Part shown: piece by piece, positions 13,131 to 25,010 of the stretch
Numbering within the stretch: position 1 is the stretch's first letter
Layout of the letters: each line of letters opens with the position of its first letter
DNA from: Cannabis sativa
Lineage: Eukaryota > Streptophyta > Magnoliopsida > Rosales > Cannabaceae
Assembly: GCF_029168945.1 (NCBI RefSeq)
Contig: NC_083602.1
Location: 48,235,442 to 48,299,441, forward strand
DNA: 64,000 bases
Direction: 5' to 3'
Made by a program: the position numbers and the translations under genes
Notes under the pieces: model-generated
Databases searched by the model: none
Told to the model about the DNA's origin: nothing
Seen by the model: the letters and a program-made list of their open reading frames with translations, nothing else

Positions 13131-14355
13131 TAAATGGTGGAGTACTCATTTCACATTAGCTGAAATATCATTTAAACAGGGTCAAGTGTTTTAAGGAATA
13201 AATACATTGTAGGGTGTAACGGTAATTTAATCCCTTTACAGTGTAGATCATTCATATAGAGGATCATTGATCACATTAGGATTATAACAATGGATAACTA
13301 ATGATGTGTCTATATGGTGGAGCATATAGAGCATTCTATATAACTGAGAGTGCATTTCTAAGTTCTATGCGTGGATTCAACGAAGAATTAATAAGTTAGT
13401 GAATTTTAGTGCTAAATTCTTGATCTACTTATTGGAAGCTCGGTTATATAGACCCATGGTCCCCCCACTAGTTGAGATAATATTGGTTGTAAGACTCATG
13501 TAATTGGTTTTGATTAATCAATTATAATTCTCAAATTAGACTATGTCTATTTGTGAATTTTTTCACTAAGTAAGGGCGAAATTGTAAAGAGAGAGTTTTA
13601 GGGGCATATTTGTTAATTATGATACTTTGTATAGTTCAATTAATAAATATGATAAATGACAATATTATTTAATAATTATTTATAGTTATTAAATAGTTAG
13701 AATTGGCATTTAAATGGTTGAATTAGGAAATTGGCATTTTTGAGAAAATCAGATACAAAAGGTGTTAAAATTGCAAAATTGCAAAGCCCAAGGCCCAATC
13801 CACTAAGGCATGGCTGGCCACCTATTGTGTGTGTTTTAAATTGATTTTTTCATTATTTTAATGCCATATAATTCAAACCTAACCCTAGTGGAATGCTATA
13901 AATAGATAGTGAAGGCTTCAGAAAAATAAGACTTTTCTTCAGACTTTCTGAATCAGAAAATCTGAGCCTTCTCTCTCCCTATCTTTGGCTGACCACTCTC
14001 TCTCTTCTTCTTCAATATTTCGAAATCCTTAGTGATTAGAGTAGTGCCCACACACATCAAGCAATACCTCAATCATAGTGAGGAAGATCGTGAAGAAAGA
14101 TCATCAGCAAAGGAGATTCAGCATCAAAGATTCAGAGAAAGAGATCCAGGTTCAGATATTGATAATGCTCTGCTACAGAAAGGCATCAAGGGCTAGATAT
14201 CTGAACGGAAGGAGTCATTATATTCCGCTGCACCCAATGTAAGGTTTCCTAAACTTTATATGTGTTTATTTCATCGTTTTAGAAAGTTCTTGTTTAGGAT
14301 GTTAATAAACATACTTGTGAGTAGATCTAAGATCCTGGTAAAATAATTTCCAACA
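13131..14355 (+). repeat. E2 5' LTR, 5'-truncated (1225 bp)
   Basis: Matches the E2 3' LTR from its TAAATGGTGGAGTACTC segment (21422) to the terminal CCAACA. The first roughly 665 bases are missing. The junction with E1 lies in a short shared ACAT, which suggests a microhomology deletion that removed the LTR start and its target duplication. The core promoter is retained. Confidence 0.88.
13897..13905 (+). promoter_or_regulatory. TATA box of the E2 5' LTR
   Basis: TATAAATAG followed by the conserved ATAGTGAAGGCTTC. The same box is in the other LTRs at 22199-22207, 24087-24095, 32458-32466 and 36359-36367 (plus), and at 4409-4417, 12726-12734 and 48144-48152 (minus). Here it faces away from the E1 box at 12726, giving a divergent promoter pair about 1.2 kb apart. 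Confidence 0.7.
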
Positions 14356-14357
14356 AC

Positions 14358-14374
14358 TGGTATCAGAGCCATGG
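14358..14374 (+). other. E2 primer binding site, tRNA-iMet type
   Basis: TGGTATCAGAGCCATGG two bases after the LTR end (CCAACA-AC). Identical to the E1 site. Confidence 0.92.
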
Positions 14375-17300
14375 TAATTGATTTAATTGCAAGAAATTTG
14401 GACTTTAAAACGATTGTTTGTATGTTCGTTGGATGGTATCATGTTGTATTGAGTGTTATTTGATGATTGATTGATGTTTGTAAATTTTCGTGAAAAATAA
14501 TTGCGATTTTATCTCTGGAATTATTTTTATTGGATAGTATGGAAAAAATTAAGCAAGTTAGCCTTTTACAGAACTTAATTTGGATTTTATTTGAATTAGT
14601 TATGATTTTTTGAAGATTTGAAAAAATCGGGGTTGTGCTGATATTTTCCTGCGATTGCAAATTTGTCCGTACAGTTTCGAAATTTTTTGTTTTTCTTCAA
14701 TTTTTCATGCTTTTTCATGGAATTAACTTCCAATTTTTTTGTATAGTTTTGTATTTATACTATTACTATTCCTAATTCAATTCTAATTATCATTTTGAAT
14801 TAATTTAATATTTTTTAAATTTAATTCAAGATATTAGTGCAATTTGAATTTGAATAGAATTAGTATCTATCTTCTTGCTTAAAAATCTATCTTATTTTTA
14901 AATTTGATTATATCTTATTTTTTTTAAAAATTTAAGGTCAGATTTTATAAGATATTTATAAAATCTTTTAAGATATTTTTAAGATATCTTATCTTTTAAG
15001 ATATTTTTAATTATATCTTATCTTTTAAGATTTTTTTTAAAATTAAATCTTTTTAGATATTTTGACCTTATTTAAATTTAAAATAAGATATTTATAATCA
15101 TGTAATTTTAAATAGATGTAAGATATTTTGCTAACTTTTAAATTTTGTTATTTTATTTATTTAAATTAATTTTAAAATCTGAAAAGATATTTCATTTATC
15201 TTTTCTAATTTTTATTTATAAAATAAAATTTAAAATTTAAAAGTAGTTAGCAATTTTTTTTTTTGAAATGAAATTTAGGTTGGTTGAAACCTAATTTTTC
15301 AAAAATTGTAGGTTTAATTTTAAATTTAAATTTTTTTAAATTTTCGAAAAATAAATATTTTATTTATTTAATTAATTATTTCGAAATTAATTATTTAATT
15401 TAAAATTAAATAAATCCTACATCCAACTATCCAGCTAACCTTGTTGCAGGAGTATGTGTTTTAGCTTATGTGTAAGTTTTTAAAACCTATTATTACTTGA
15501 TTGCAAATAGCCATGGTTACCTTTTGCCAGATCTAATGATCTGATGGCTCCCTTGGTCAAGATAATAATTTGTAACAGGTATATTTACAATCTTCTTTCA
15601 TCTGTGTATGACCTAGCAATATGATAGGACCCATCCAAAGTGTGCCTGTGTGAGCCTATGTGTTTAATTTCATTATAGATGCATATAGGTTGTTGTTGCT
15701 AAATAAAATATCATAGTTCTTGATAGATTTTATTTAGGCCCATTTAGTTTTTGGGCCTATTCAATTAATAACAGTTGTTCATTTTAAGGTTAAATTCCTC
15801 TCTTTTGGGCCTTGTGTGAGAGTTGGGAGCCATAGAAGTGGGTACGACATACTGAACCCAGCACCCCCTCACATGAACCACCCCAATTGTGAAGGCCCAT
15901 TTGCCTGATTTGAATAACTGTACTAGGTTAATTAAACTAGTTTAACCTAATAAAATTGATTAGCAACATAATTAATTTCATTTTTTTTGAAATTAATTTA
16001 AGAAAATTATAGTTTAAAGAATTTTTAATTCTAAGCTAAACTATATGTATTTTCTTGTATTTAATTAAATATAGAATTATAACCATCTAGATTCTTTCTG
16101 AAGCTTAATTTAAATTTTTCATTAAATATTCCTATTTAAGTTGATATTTAGTTATCTACAACTAACCAACTTAAATCTGAATATCTTTTGGATTTAAAAT
16201 TTCAAAATTAAGTTGAGAAATTTTAGGCATTGGTTATTAAGATTCTTTAGATATTTTTTAAGTTAATATATTTTCGAATATTAACTTAAAATGGAATATT
16301 TTAAAATTAAGTGGTTACAACTTAATTTTTGATATTTAATTAAATTTAAATTTGAAAATATTTAAGTTCTAGATTTTTTCTAATACAACTTAAATTAGAT
16401 ATTTTTCAAATTTTTGTAGAAAAGATACTTAGTCAAATAAGATATTTTCTAGATAGTTATTTCTAGACTACTTATTATTTCTAATATTAAAATAGGAAAA
16501 TATTATAAATTGTGAAATTAATTATTTATATAATTAATTTTGGTACAATTTATTTTAAGTATATTTTTTCCTAGTATTAAACTAGAAATTAATAATTAAG
16601 CCTTCTCTACACTTAATTATTTATTTCTTGAATTAAATACATTTAATTAATTTGAAAAATTAAATATCTAAGTTGATTTTCATCATGATACTTAAATATT
16701 TCTTTTTCATGACACTTAATTAAATAGAAAATTATTTTTAGTTGAAATTTATTTTTTCAACTAAATTTAAATAATTTTCAAAATATATTTTTTTTTATTT
16801 TATTAATCGATTTTCGAAATTGCATTTCTTAAATGCTAGAATTTCGAATTTTATCTTGAAAAATAGATTAAGTTGTAAATTAATTATTTATTTTAATTAA
16901 TTCTTGGATCAACTTAAATCAATGATTTTTTCATTTATTGATTAATTTAAAATAAATTAAATTAAAGTATATTATTAGAAATTGAATTAATTAGTCAAAG
17001 AAAAATCTAGATAGATGATATTTTTGCTTGAAGTATTTTTCTAGTGTATTTAATTAAATAGAAAATTAATATTTAAGTTGATTTTCATCATCATACTTAA
17101 ATATTTGAAATTTTTCTTATATATTTAATTAAATAGGAAAATTATATTTTTTGTTGTAAATTAATTTTATTAATTAATTTTGGGCCAACATTAAATTAGA
17201 ATAATTTTTCCAGGATTTATTTTTTATTTTAATATGCATTTTTCGAAAATTGTATTCTTATATACTTTAATTTTTCGAAATGCAATATATATTTATAGAA

Positions 17301-18820
17301 AATTAAATTTGAGTTGTAAATTAATTTAAATTAATTTTGTAACAACTTAAATTGAATATTTTCTAAATATTTATTGGAAATTATTACTAAGATGGAAATA
17401 ATTCATGTTATTTTCATATCCATCTAAGTAAAATTTATAAATATTAAATTAAAATTTATATTTGGAATTTTTCATTCTAAATTGGAAATTTTAATTAAAT
17501 AAATATATATTTAAAATAAATAGAATAAATAAAGAGAATCAAAGAAAATACAACTCCTTTTAAATAATGAGCTTTATTATTAAGATATTCGATCTCCATT
17601 GTGGGTTTTACACCACGTTTGTTTTAGTGAGTAATCCTCCCTAATGGAGGAACGTTCATTAGCAATTTCGCACCGTTTAACCTCCCATGATAAGTAGTTT
17701 GTAAGTGTTTTGTATGGTATAGATCACCCTAATGGTGGCGACCATACTTGACTTGCAAATTATGAAACAATGGTGGAAGCTCATAAGATAGATTGCCTTG
17801 ACTCTCGCCTAAACGGGACAACGCTGAATTCCAATCTTGATCGAATAAAAGGTTGCTAGAATGTTTAACATTTTAGATGAGCTGACAACTCTATTCAATG
17901 GATGATACTTTGACTCTCGCCTAAACGGGACACTGTATCAGTTTGTTGAAAAACCTTGGAAATTATTTAGGATTGTATGTTTTAGTATTTTCACTTATCA
18001 TTCCTACTTGCTATATGCTTATAATTTCTGAATTGTATATGAATTTATATTGAACCATGTTATTTTCTGTTATTAAGTTGTAGTTTAATTTCGAATCTTC
18101 ATTGTTGGTCTAACATGTTTGTTTTTCTAATAAGATAAATCCCTAATGGATTTTCACCATTAGACATACATAATAGTGTAAGATCTCGAAAGATAAATAT
18201 TGTATATGCAACATCTAGCTGTTCATCAATTGATGACACCTTAGACTAGTAATTTTACAATATGAAACAAGAAGATTACATAAATAAGATTACTTTGTCT
18301 TTCGCTAATCGAAGCATCGTTGGATTCTTATTTATAATCGAAATTATCCTAATTCCTCTTAGCTTATTCATTTCGAATTAGCTCCATAATATATCATTGG
18401 ATGAATGGTCTATAAATCATTTCATGTCATTATATTTTCTCTTAAGAAATTAAATGACGCTTATGATTATAATCCCGAAATTCTATTCCCAATTGATATA
18501 AATCCTCAATCTTAGAAATCTCCTACTTGTATGGGCAAATCTGACTTAGAGTTTGTATTAGTAGTGGTGGTCCAGGAAAGAATTACTCATTATATTTGGT
18601 TGAATTTAAGTCTTTGACTTTAATTTTAGAATCCAAACAGAAATTTTCTTATATTTTCTAATTCCAGATACAAATACAGTTACACTTTCTCAAGTGTTTA
18701 ATATCCATCTTCTATTATTGGATTAAAACTGTATGGAATATGAGTTAGGTATTCTGTGACCAGGATCCACTTGCAGTATTCTAAGAACTCTTTGATGTAA
18801 CTAAACCTATGTCATCATAG
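14375..18820 (+). other. E2 long 5' untranslated internal region
   Basis: About 4.4 kb, AT-rich, no gag frame seen. Landmarks shared with E1 and E3 are a single AT hairpin (16258-16289), a segment starting near 15420 (ATCCAACTATCCAGCTAACC) and the paired motif (17798-17932). The GC-rich island present in E1 and E3 is reduced here to a few bases near 14650. A local expansion of AAGATAT-type repeats occupies about 14940-15065. Confidence 0.75.
17798..17932 (+). repeat. Paired TTGACTCTCGCCT...GGGACA motif, E2
   Basis: Copies at 17798-17820 and 17910-17932, identical to each other over 23 bases, 112 bases apart, long form (AAACGGGACA). They lie about 900 bases before the pol relic. Confidence 0.88.
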
Positions 18821-20720
18821 ACACTACCACATTTTTCTTAATCTATGGCATTTGTATCTTGTTCATAGTGGATTTGACAAGATCAATCTCTGCAAAGAGT
18901 TAATATGCCTATATCCACTGAAAGTAGTTCATCTCATTCGCAGATGGATGTACATTCAGGGGTGGATATGAGTTTTTCGTTGTATTCTTTAAACGATCAC
19001 TCTAGATTATGCCTTATGCAAAGAAATTTGAAATGTTTGAAAAATTTCATTAATTTCTAGCAATGGTTAAAACCATTAAGGTAAGTGGTTAAAGATCTTG
19101 CGAACTGATAGGGGTGGAGAAATAGTTAGTAGATATGCAGTTAAAAGATCATTAAATTGATTTTTGAATTATATCCAAACTTACCTCCCCAGAAATTTCG
19201 AGTTGCATGTTGATGATTAGTTACTAGTCGTTGCCTAATTCCTTCTATGGTAATACAATTTCAGAATGATGTAATGGTTGTATACTTTATGTAAATCATT
19301 ACTAGATTCATGGATGACCTAATCAAAATCTTAAGAAAAGCTAGAACTGTTAACCATGCTTTCTTAGCTATTCTAAGTGATTAGGGGTGGACCATCCCAT
19401 TGTCAATAGATAAGAAAGTGTTTGTTCAAACAAATACTACTTTTCTAAGAAAATGACTAAGTCTGAAAAACAAGTAGCAAATAAAGGAGATATTTAATTC
19501 TTGATTCCAAAAGTGTTCTATCATCTTATATGACATATGATGATCCCACTGCCTCTGTTGTCTTGTCACAACCAAAGAGGTTAATACCATTTAGTTTTCT
19601 TCGACATAATTCACGGTACCTTGTCGTAGTGGGAAAGTTTCTAGGAACTCACCTTCTTATGACTTGGGAGACACTAGTGATTAAAATCCATTGTGAGTTT
19701 AAAAAAGTAATGGATTGTCAAGATAAGAAACTAAGAAGAAAGCCAATAGAACTATGGTTTAATCCATTCACATGGAATAACCTAAAGTTTTCTATTACAA
19801 GGACATAAAAGGAAATTTTCGTTTATAAGTCCATTCAATGGACTTAACAAAACTTCCTGTTCCTAGTATTATAGGTTTGAGTTTATCTAAACCTATGGCT
19901 TGTGGTATACCTGGTAATTACTTACTCTAATGCAAGCAACTTACTTTAGTAAGATGCTGAAGCATTTTCTTTCTAATGGCAATCTATAGAAGCTTCACAA
20001 CTTCTTAGGTATAGATTTTATTTATCTAAGGAAAAGTCTTAACTATTCCAGAAAAGATAAAGCCATGAAAGAATTTCTTACATCAACAGAGAGAGGTCTT
20101 AGATATGCTTTTGTATGCCTTAGACCGTAATCGCCGTTGAGTGGGAGTAATGAGTAGGTATCAGATTAATCCAGGAGAAGAACATTGGAAGACAATCAAG
20201 TAAATCCTAAGATTAAGATGAGGAACTATATGTTAGTCTATAAGGGTGTGTTTAAAACTCTTAGACTACACCATATCAGATTTCGAAATATGCCTATGTG
20301 CTAGTAAATATTTCTGATAAGATGGTGGTTACTCTGGGGGTGGAATAGTGATTTTGGAGAAGTGTAAAAACCTATCTGAAGTCTCTAGGTCTACCAGAGA
20401 GACTGAATGTTAAAGATGCAGGAAAGGTACTTATTCAGTCTAAGGAAAGTTCTATACATTTTTGGCATCAATCCAAATTGCCTTAAACTACTAGTGTTAA
20501 TTTCCTGATTAACCAAATGTAGTTGCCAAAGATATAGAATCCAGTATCCCAAGAGAGTAGACATATAGAGAGGAATTTCACATTATCAATGATTTTGTGA
20601 TTAAAGGAAGAGTAATGGTGGAGAAAAGGTTGTGGTTAATTCAACCTTTCAGATCCTATTACGAGGAGTTTACTACTACTACACTTGATTTGTATATCAA
20701 GGTGTTGAGATTATTTGAAA
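18821..20720 (+). pseudogene. E2 decayed pol (integrase to RNase H relics)
   Basis: Relics follow E3 pol order. A YLWHL-like start of the integrase zinc finger lies near 18840. A GGYEFFVV-like piece is near 18960. ILRTDRGG-like sequence is at about 19090-19115. The linker region is near 19600-19640. The RNase H start, with VYKG-like and SGG-like pieces, is at 20230-20370. Most of the reverse transcriptase is deleted. Stops are dense in all frames. The 92-codon frame at 19530-19808 is a by-product and has a near-identical counterpart in E1, so both elements descend from one non-coding master. Confidence 0.75.
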
Positions 20721-20744
20721 CACACTTTTTGTTTTATATTAGTG

Positions 20745-20756
20745 CAAGTGGGAGTT
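20745..20756 (+). other. E2 polypurine tract
   Basis: CAAGTGGGAGTT directly before the 3' LTR. Confidence 0.85.
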
Positions 20757-22647
20757 TGTTGGGTTTTATGCCCTAAATAAAACTCATTTCAATATAATCA
20801 GATTTACTTATTAATATAGATCAGAAATAACATTTAATGTTGCATGGTTCACATGATTTATTTCATGATTATATGTACATAATGTATAAATTCATCTGAA
20901 ACCCTTTTCACATACTTGATCCTGTTTATTGTGCCGTCAACACATTGGAAAGTAAACATGACTATGTGAATAAAGTTTCCTAGATTTATCAGACATAGGG
21001 TTTTACTGATATGATAATCTACAACAGAGTTTACTTGCATTTGGAGAAGTGCTATGTTCTTTCCAGAGCATTGGTTAAAGTAAAGCTCAGGTTGGATGCA
21101 TGGAGTATGCATCGGAAGGGACCGATATTGAACTTTGACTTAGATTTCATTAAACTTACCGTGAAATCTATTCAAGTCAATATCGCCTAGTTGATCCTAG
21201 ATCAAATGATCTTAATCCTGTTATGATTAGGCTCAATCTTGAAAGGCTATTCGTGTTCCTTGAATTGTTAGTTAAGCCTACCTTTTGGTCAGGGTGATAC
21301 GTACTTTGGGAACACGTAGTGCAATTGAGTGGGAGCGCTAGCATAAACATGGAATCTATAGCTTCTATCTCGGCGAATAGTAAGCAAAGGATGATCTCCT
21401 TCGAGCTTGACCAAACGAACATAAATGGTGGAGTACTCATTTCACATTAGCCGAAATATCATTTATACTAGGTCAAGTGTTTTAAGGAATAAATACATTG
21501 TAGGGTGTAACGGTAATTTAATCCCTTTACAAAGGTAGATCATTCATATAGAGGATCATTGATCACATTAGGATTATAACAATGGATAACTAATGATGTG
21601 TCTATATGGTGGAACATATAGAGCATTCTATATAACTGAGAGTGCATTTCTAAGTTCTATGCGTGGATTCAACGAAGAATTAATAAGTTAGTGAATTTTA
21701 GTGCTAAATTCTTGATCTACTTATTGGAAGCTCGGTTATATAGACCCATGGTCCCCCCACTAGTTGAGATAATATTGCTTGTAAGACTCATGTAATTGGT
21801 TTTGATTAATCAATTATAATTCTCAAATTCGACTATGTCTATTTGTGGATTTTTCACTAAGTAAGGGCGAAATTGTAAAGAAAGAGTTTATAGGGGCATA
21901 TTTGTTAATTATGATACTTTGTATGGTTCAATTAATAAATAAGATAAATGACAATATTATTTAATAATTATTTATAGTTATTAAATACTTAGAATTGGCA
22001 TTTAAATGGTTGAATTAGGAAATTGGCATTTTTGAGAAAATCAGATACAAAAGGTGTTAAAATTGCAAAATTGCAAAGCCCAAGGCCCAATCCACTAAGG
22101 CATGGCCGGCCACCTATTGTGTGTGTTTTAAATTGATTTTTTCATTATTTTAATGCCATATAATTCAAACCTAACCCTATTGGAATGCTATAAATAGATA
22201 GTGAAGGCTTCAGAAAAATAAGACTTTTCTTCAGACTTTCTGAATCAGAAAAACTAAGCCTTCTCTCTCCCTATCTTTGGCTGACCACTCTCTCTCTTCT
22301 TCTTCAATATTTCGAAATCCTTAGTGATTAGAGTAGTGCCCACACACATCAAGCAATACCTCAATTATAGTGAGGAAGATCGTGAAGAAAGATCATCAAC
22401 AAAGGATATTCAGCATCAAAGATTCAGAGAAAGAGATCCAGGTTCAGATATTGATAATGCTCTGCTACAGAAAGGAATCAAGGGCTAGATATCTGAACGG
22501 AAGGAGTCATTATATTCCGCTGCACCCAATGTAAGGTTTCCTAAACTTTATATGTGTTTATTTCATCGTTTTAGAAAGTTCTTATTTAGGATGTTAATAA
22601 ACATACTTGTGAGTAGATCTAAGAGCCTGGTAAAATAATTTCCAACA
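20757..22647 (+). repeat. E2 3' LTR (complete, 1891 bp)
   Basis: TGTTGGGTTTTATGCCC at the start, CCAACA at the end, TATA box at 22199-22207. It is close to the truncated 5' LTR over its length. It ends directly against the E3 5' LTR with no intervening base. Confidence 0.9.
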
Positions 22648-24550
22648 GTTAGGTTTTATGCCCTAAATAAAACTCCAATTCCAATGTAATCTATTTTATT
22701 CAACATCAATAAAGAAACAGAAGTATTTTTCATTCACTTGTGTATGTTTTGGTTCACTTTATCAATTGCTTGTCTATTTGATATATAAATTCATCTTAAA
22801 CCATTTTCACATACTTGATCATGTTTATTGTGCTGTCATCACATTGGAAAGTAAACATGACTATGTGAATAAAGTTCCTAGATTTATCAGACACAGGGTT
22901 TTACTGATATGATAATCTACAACAAGAGTTTACTTGTATTTGGAGAAATAATATGTTCTTTCGAGAACATTGGTTAAAGTAAAGCTAGGTTGGATGCATG
23001 GAGTATGCATCGGAAGGGACCGATATTGAACTTTGACTTAGATTTAATTAAACTTACCGTAAAATCTATTCAAGTCAATATCGCCAAGTTGATCCTAGAT
23101 CAAAATGTTCTTTATCCTGTTATGATTAGGCTCAATCTTGAAAGGCTATTCGTGTTCTTTGATTTGTTAGTTAAGCCTACTTTTAGGTCAGGGTGATACG
23201 TACATTTCGGGAACACGGTAGTGCAATTGAGTGGGAGCGCTAGCATAAACATGGAATCTATAGCTTCTATCTGGCGAATAGTGAGCAAAGGATGATCTCC
23301 TTCGAGCTTGACCAAACGAACATAAATGGTGGAGTACTCATTTCACATAACCTAAAATATCATTTATACGGGGTCAAGTGTTTTAAGGATAACATACATA
23401 GTAGGGTGTTACGGTAATCTAATCCCTTTACAGTGTAGATCATTCGTATAGAGGATCATTGATCAAATTGGGATTATAACAATGGATAACAAATGATGCG
23501 TCTATATGGTGGAACATATAGAGCATTCTATATACTGAGAGTGAAATTCTAAGTTCTATGCGTGGATTCAATGAAGAATTAATAAGTTAGTGAATTTTAG
23601 TGCTAAATTCTTGATCTACTTATTGGAAGCAAGGTTATATACACCCATGATCCCCGCACTAGTTGAGATAATATTTTTTGTAAGACTCATGTAATTGGTT
23701 TTGATTAATCAATTATAATTCACAAATTAGACTATGTCTATTTGTGAAATTTTCACTAAGTAAGGGCAAAATTGTAAAGAAAGAGTTAATAGGGGCATAT
23801 TTGTTAATTATGATACTTTGTATGGTTCAATTAATAAATATGATAAATGAAAATATTATTTAATAATTATTTATAGATATTAAATAGTTAGAATTGGCAT
23901 TTAAATGGTTGAATTAGAAAATTAACATTTTTGAGAAAATCAGATACAAAAGTGTTAAAATTGCAAAATTGCAAAAAGCGAGGCCCAAATCCATCAAGCC
24001 ATTGCCGGCCACTTTTGTAGGCTTTTTAAGCTGATATTTTCATTATTATAATGCCAAATAATTCAAACCTAACCCTAGTGGAATGCTATAAATAGATAGT
24101 GAAGGCTTCAGGAAAATTACACTTCTGAATCAGAAAAACCTGAGCCTTCAAAAACCTGAGCCTTCTCTCTCTTCCTTGGCCGCCACCCTCTCTCTCTCTT
24201 CTTCCTCTGAATTTCAAAATTACCTTAGTGATTAGAGTAGTGCCCACACACAGCAAGCAATACCTCAATCATAGTGAGGAAGATCGTGAAGAAAGATCAT
24301 CAGCAAAGGAGTTTCAGCATCAAGGATTGAGAGAAAGAAATCCAGGTTCAGATCTTGATAATACTCTACGACAGAAAGGATACAAGGGTTAGAGATCTGA
24401 ACGGAAGGAGTTATTTAATTCCGCTGCACCCAATGTAAGGTTTCTTAACTTTATATGTGTTTAATTTCATCGTTTTAGAAAGTTCTTATTTAGGATGTTA
24501 ATAAACATACTTGTGAGTAGATCTAAGATCCTGGTAAAATAATTCCAACA
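22648..24550 (+). repeat. E3 5' LTR (1903 bp, first base missing)
   Basis: Begins GTTAGGTTTTATGCCC, lacking the initial T present in the 3' copy, and ends CCAACA. It belongs to the TGTTAGG subtype like the solo LTR at 34918. A short duplication around AACCTGAGCCTTC (about 24138-24170) explains why it is 13 bases longer than the 3' copy. TATA box at 24087-24095. Confidence 0.9.
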
Positions 24551-24552
24551 AC

Positions 24553-24569
24553 TGGCCTCAGAGCCATGG
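24553..24569 (+). other. E3 primer binding site, variant
   Basis: TGGCCTCAGAGCCATGG in the exact place of the TGGTATCAGAGC site of E1 and E2, so it mismatches the initiator-Met tRNA at positions 4 and 5. The downstream repeat has the same variant at 32908-32924. Confidence 0.8.
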
Positions 24570-24985
24570 TAATTGATTTACTTGCAAGAAATTTGGACTT
24601 TAAAACGATTTTTTGTTTGTTTTTGGATGGTATCATGTTGTATTAAGTGTTATTTGATGATTGATTGGTGTTTGTTAATTTTCGTACACAATAATTGAAT
24701 ATTTTTTTCCGGAATTATTTTTATTGGATAGTATGGAAAAAATTAAGCAAGTTACTTTTTTACAGAACTCAATTTCGATTTAATTTGAATTAGTTATGAT
24801 TTTTTGAAGTTTCGAAAAATATCGGGGTTGAGCAACAGGGACACGCGCGCGCATGAGGCTTGTGCCTCGGACAGCACGCGCGCAGACAGCATTTCTGTTT
24901 GAATCACTGGGCTCCGCGTGCGGAGAGGCTGCTGGCAGCCTCCTGCGCCGAGCTCCCTCGGCCATGCTTCCAGGCATGCGCGCGC

Positions 24986-25010
24986 GGACAGTATGCAATG
25001 CATACTGTCC
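24986..25010 (+). repeat. Perfect 12-bp inverted repeat in the GC-rich island
   Basis: GGACAGTATGCA, one A, then TGCATACTGTCC. A smaller GAGGC-TTGT-GCCTC hairpin lies upstream near 24853. About 430 bases downstream of the primer site. Only fragments of this hairpin survive in E1 and E2. Confidence 0.85.

Noticed and set aside
13131..22647. E2 as a simple inverted duplication of E1
   Set aside because: E2 differs from E1 at many positions, has its own matching LTR pair, lacks the GC island and has different internal repeats, so a separate insertion is more likely. A measured within/between LTR comparison would settle it.
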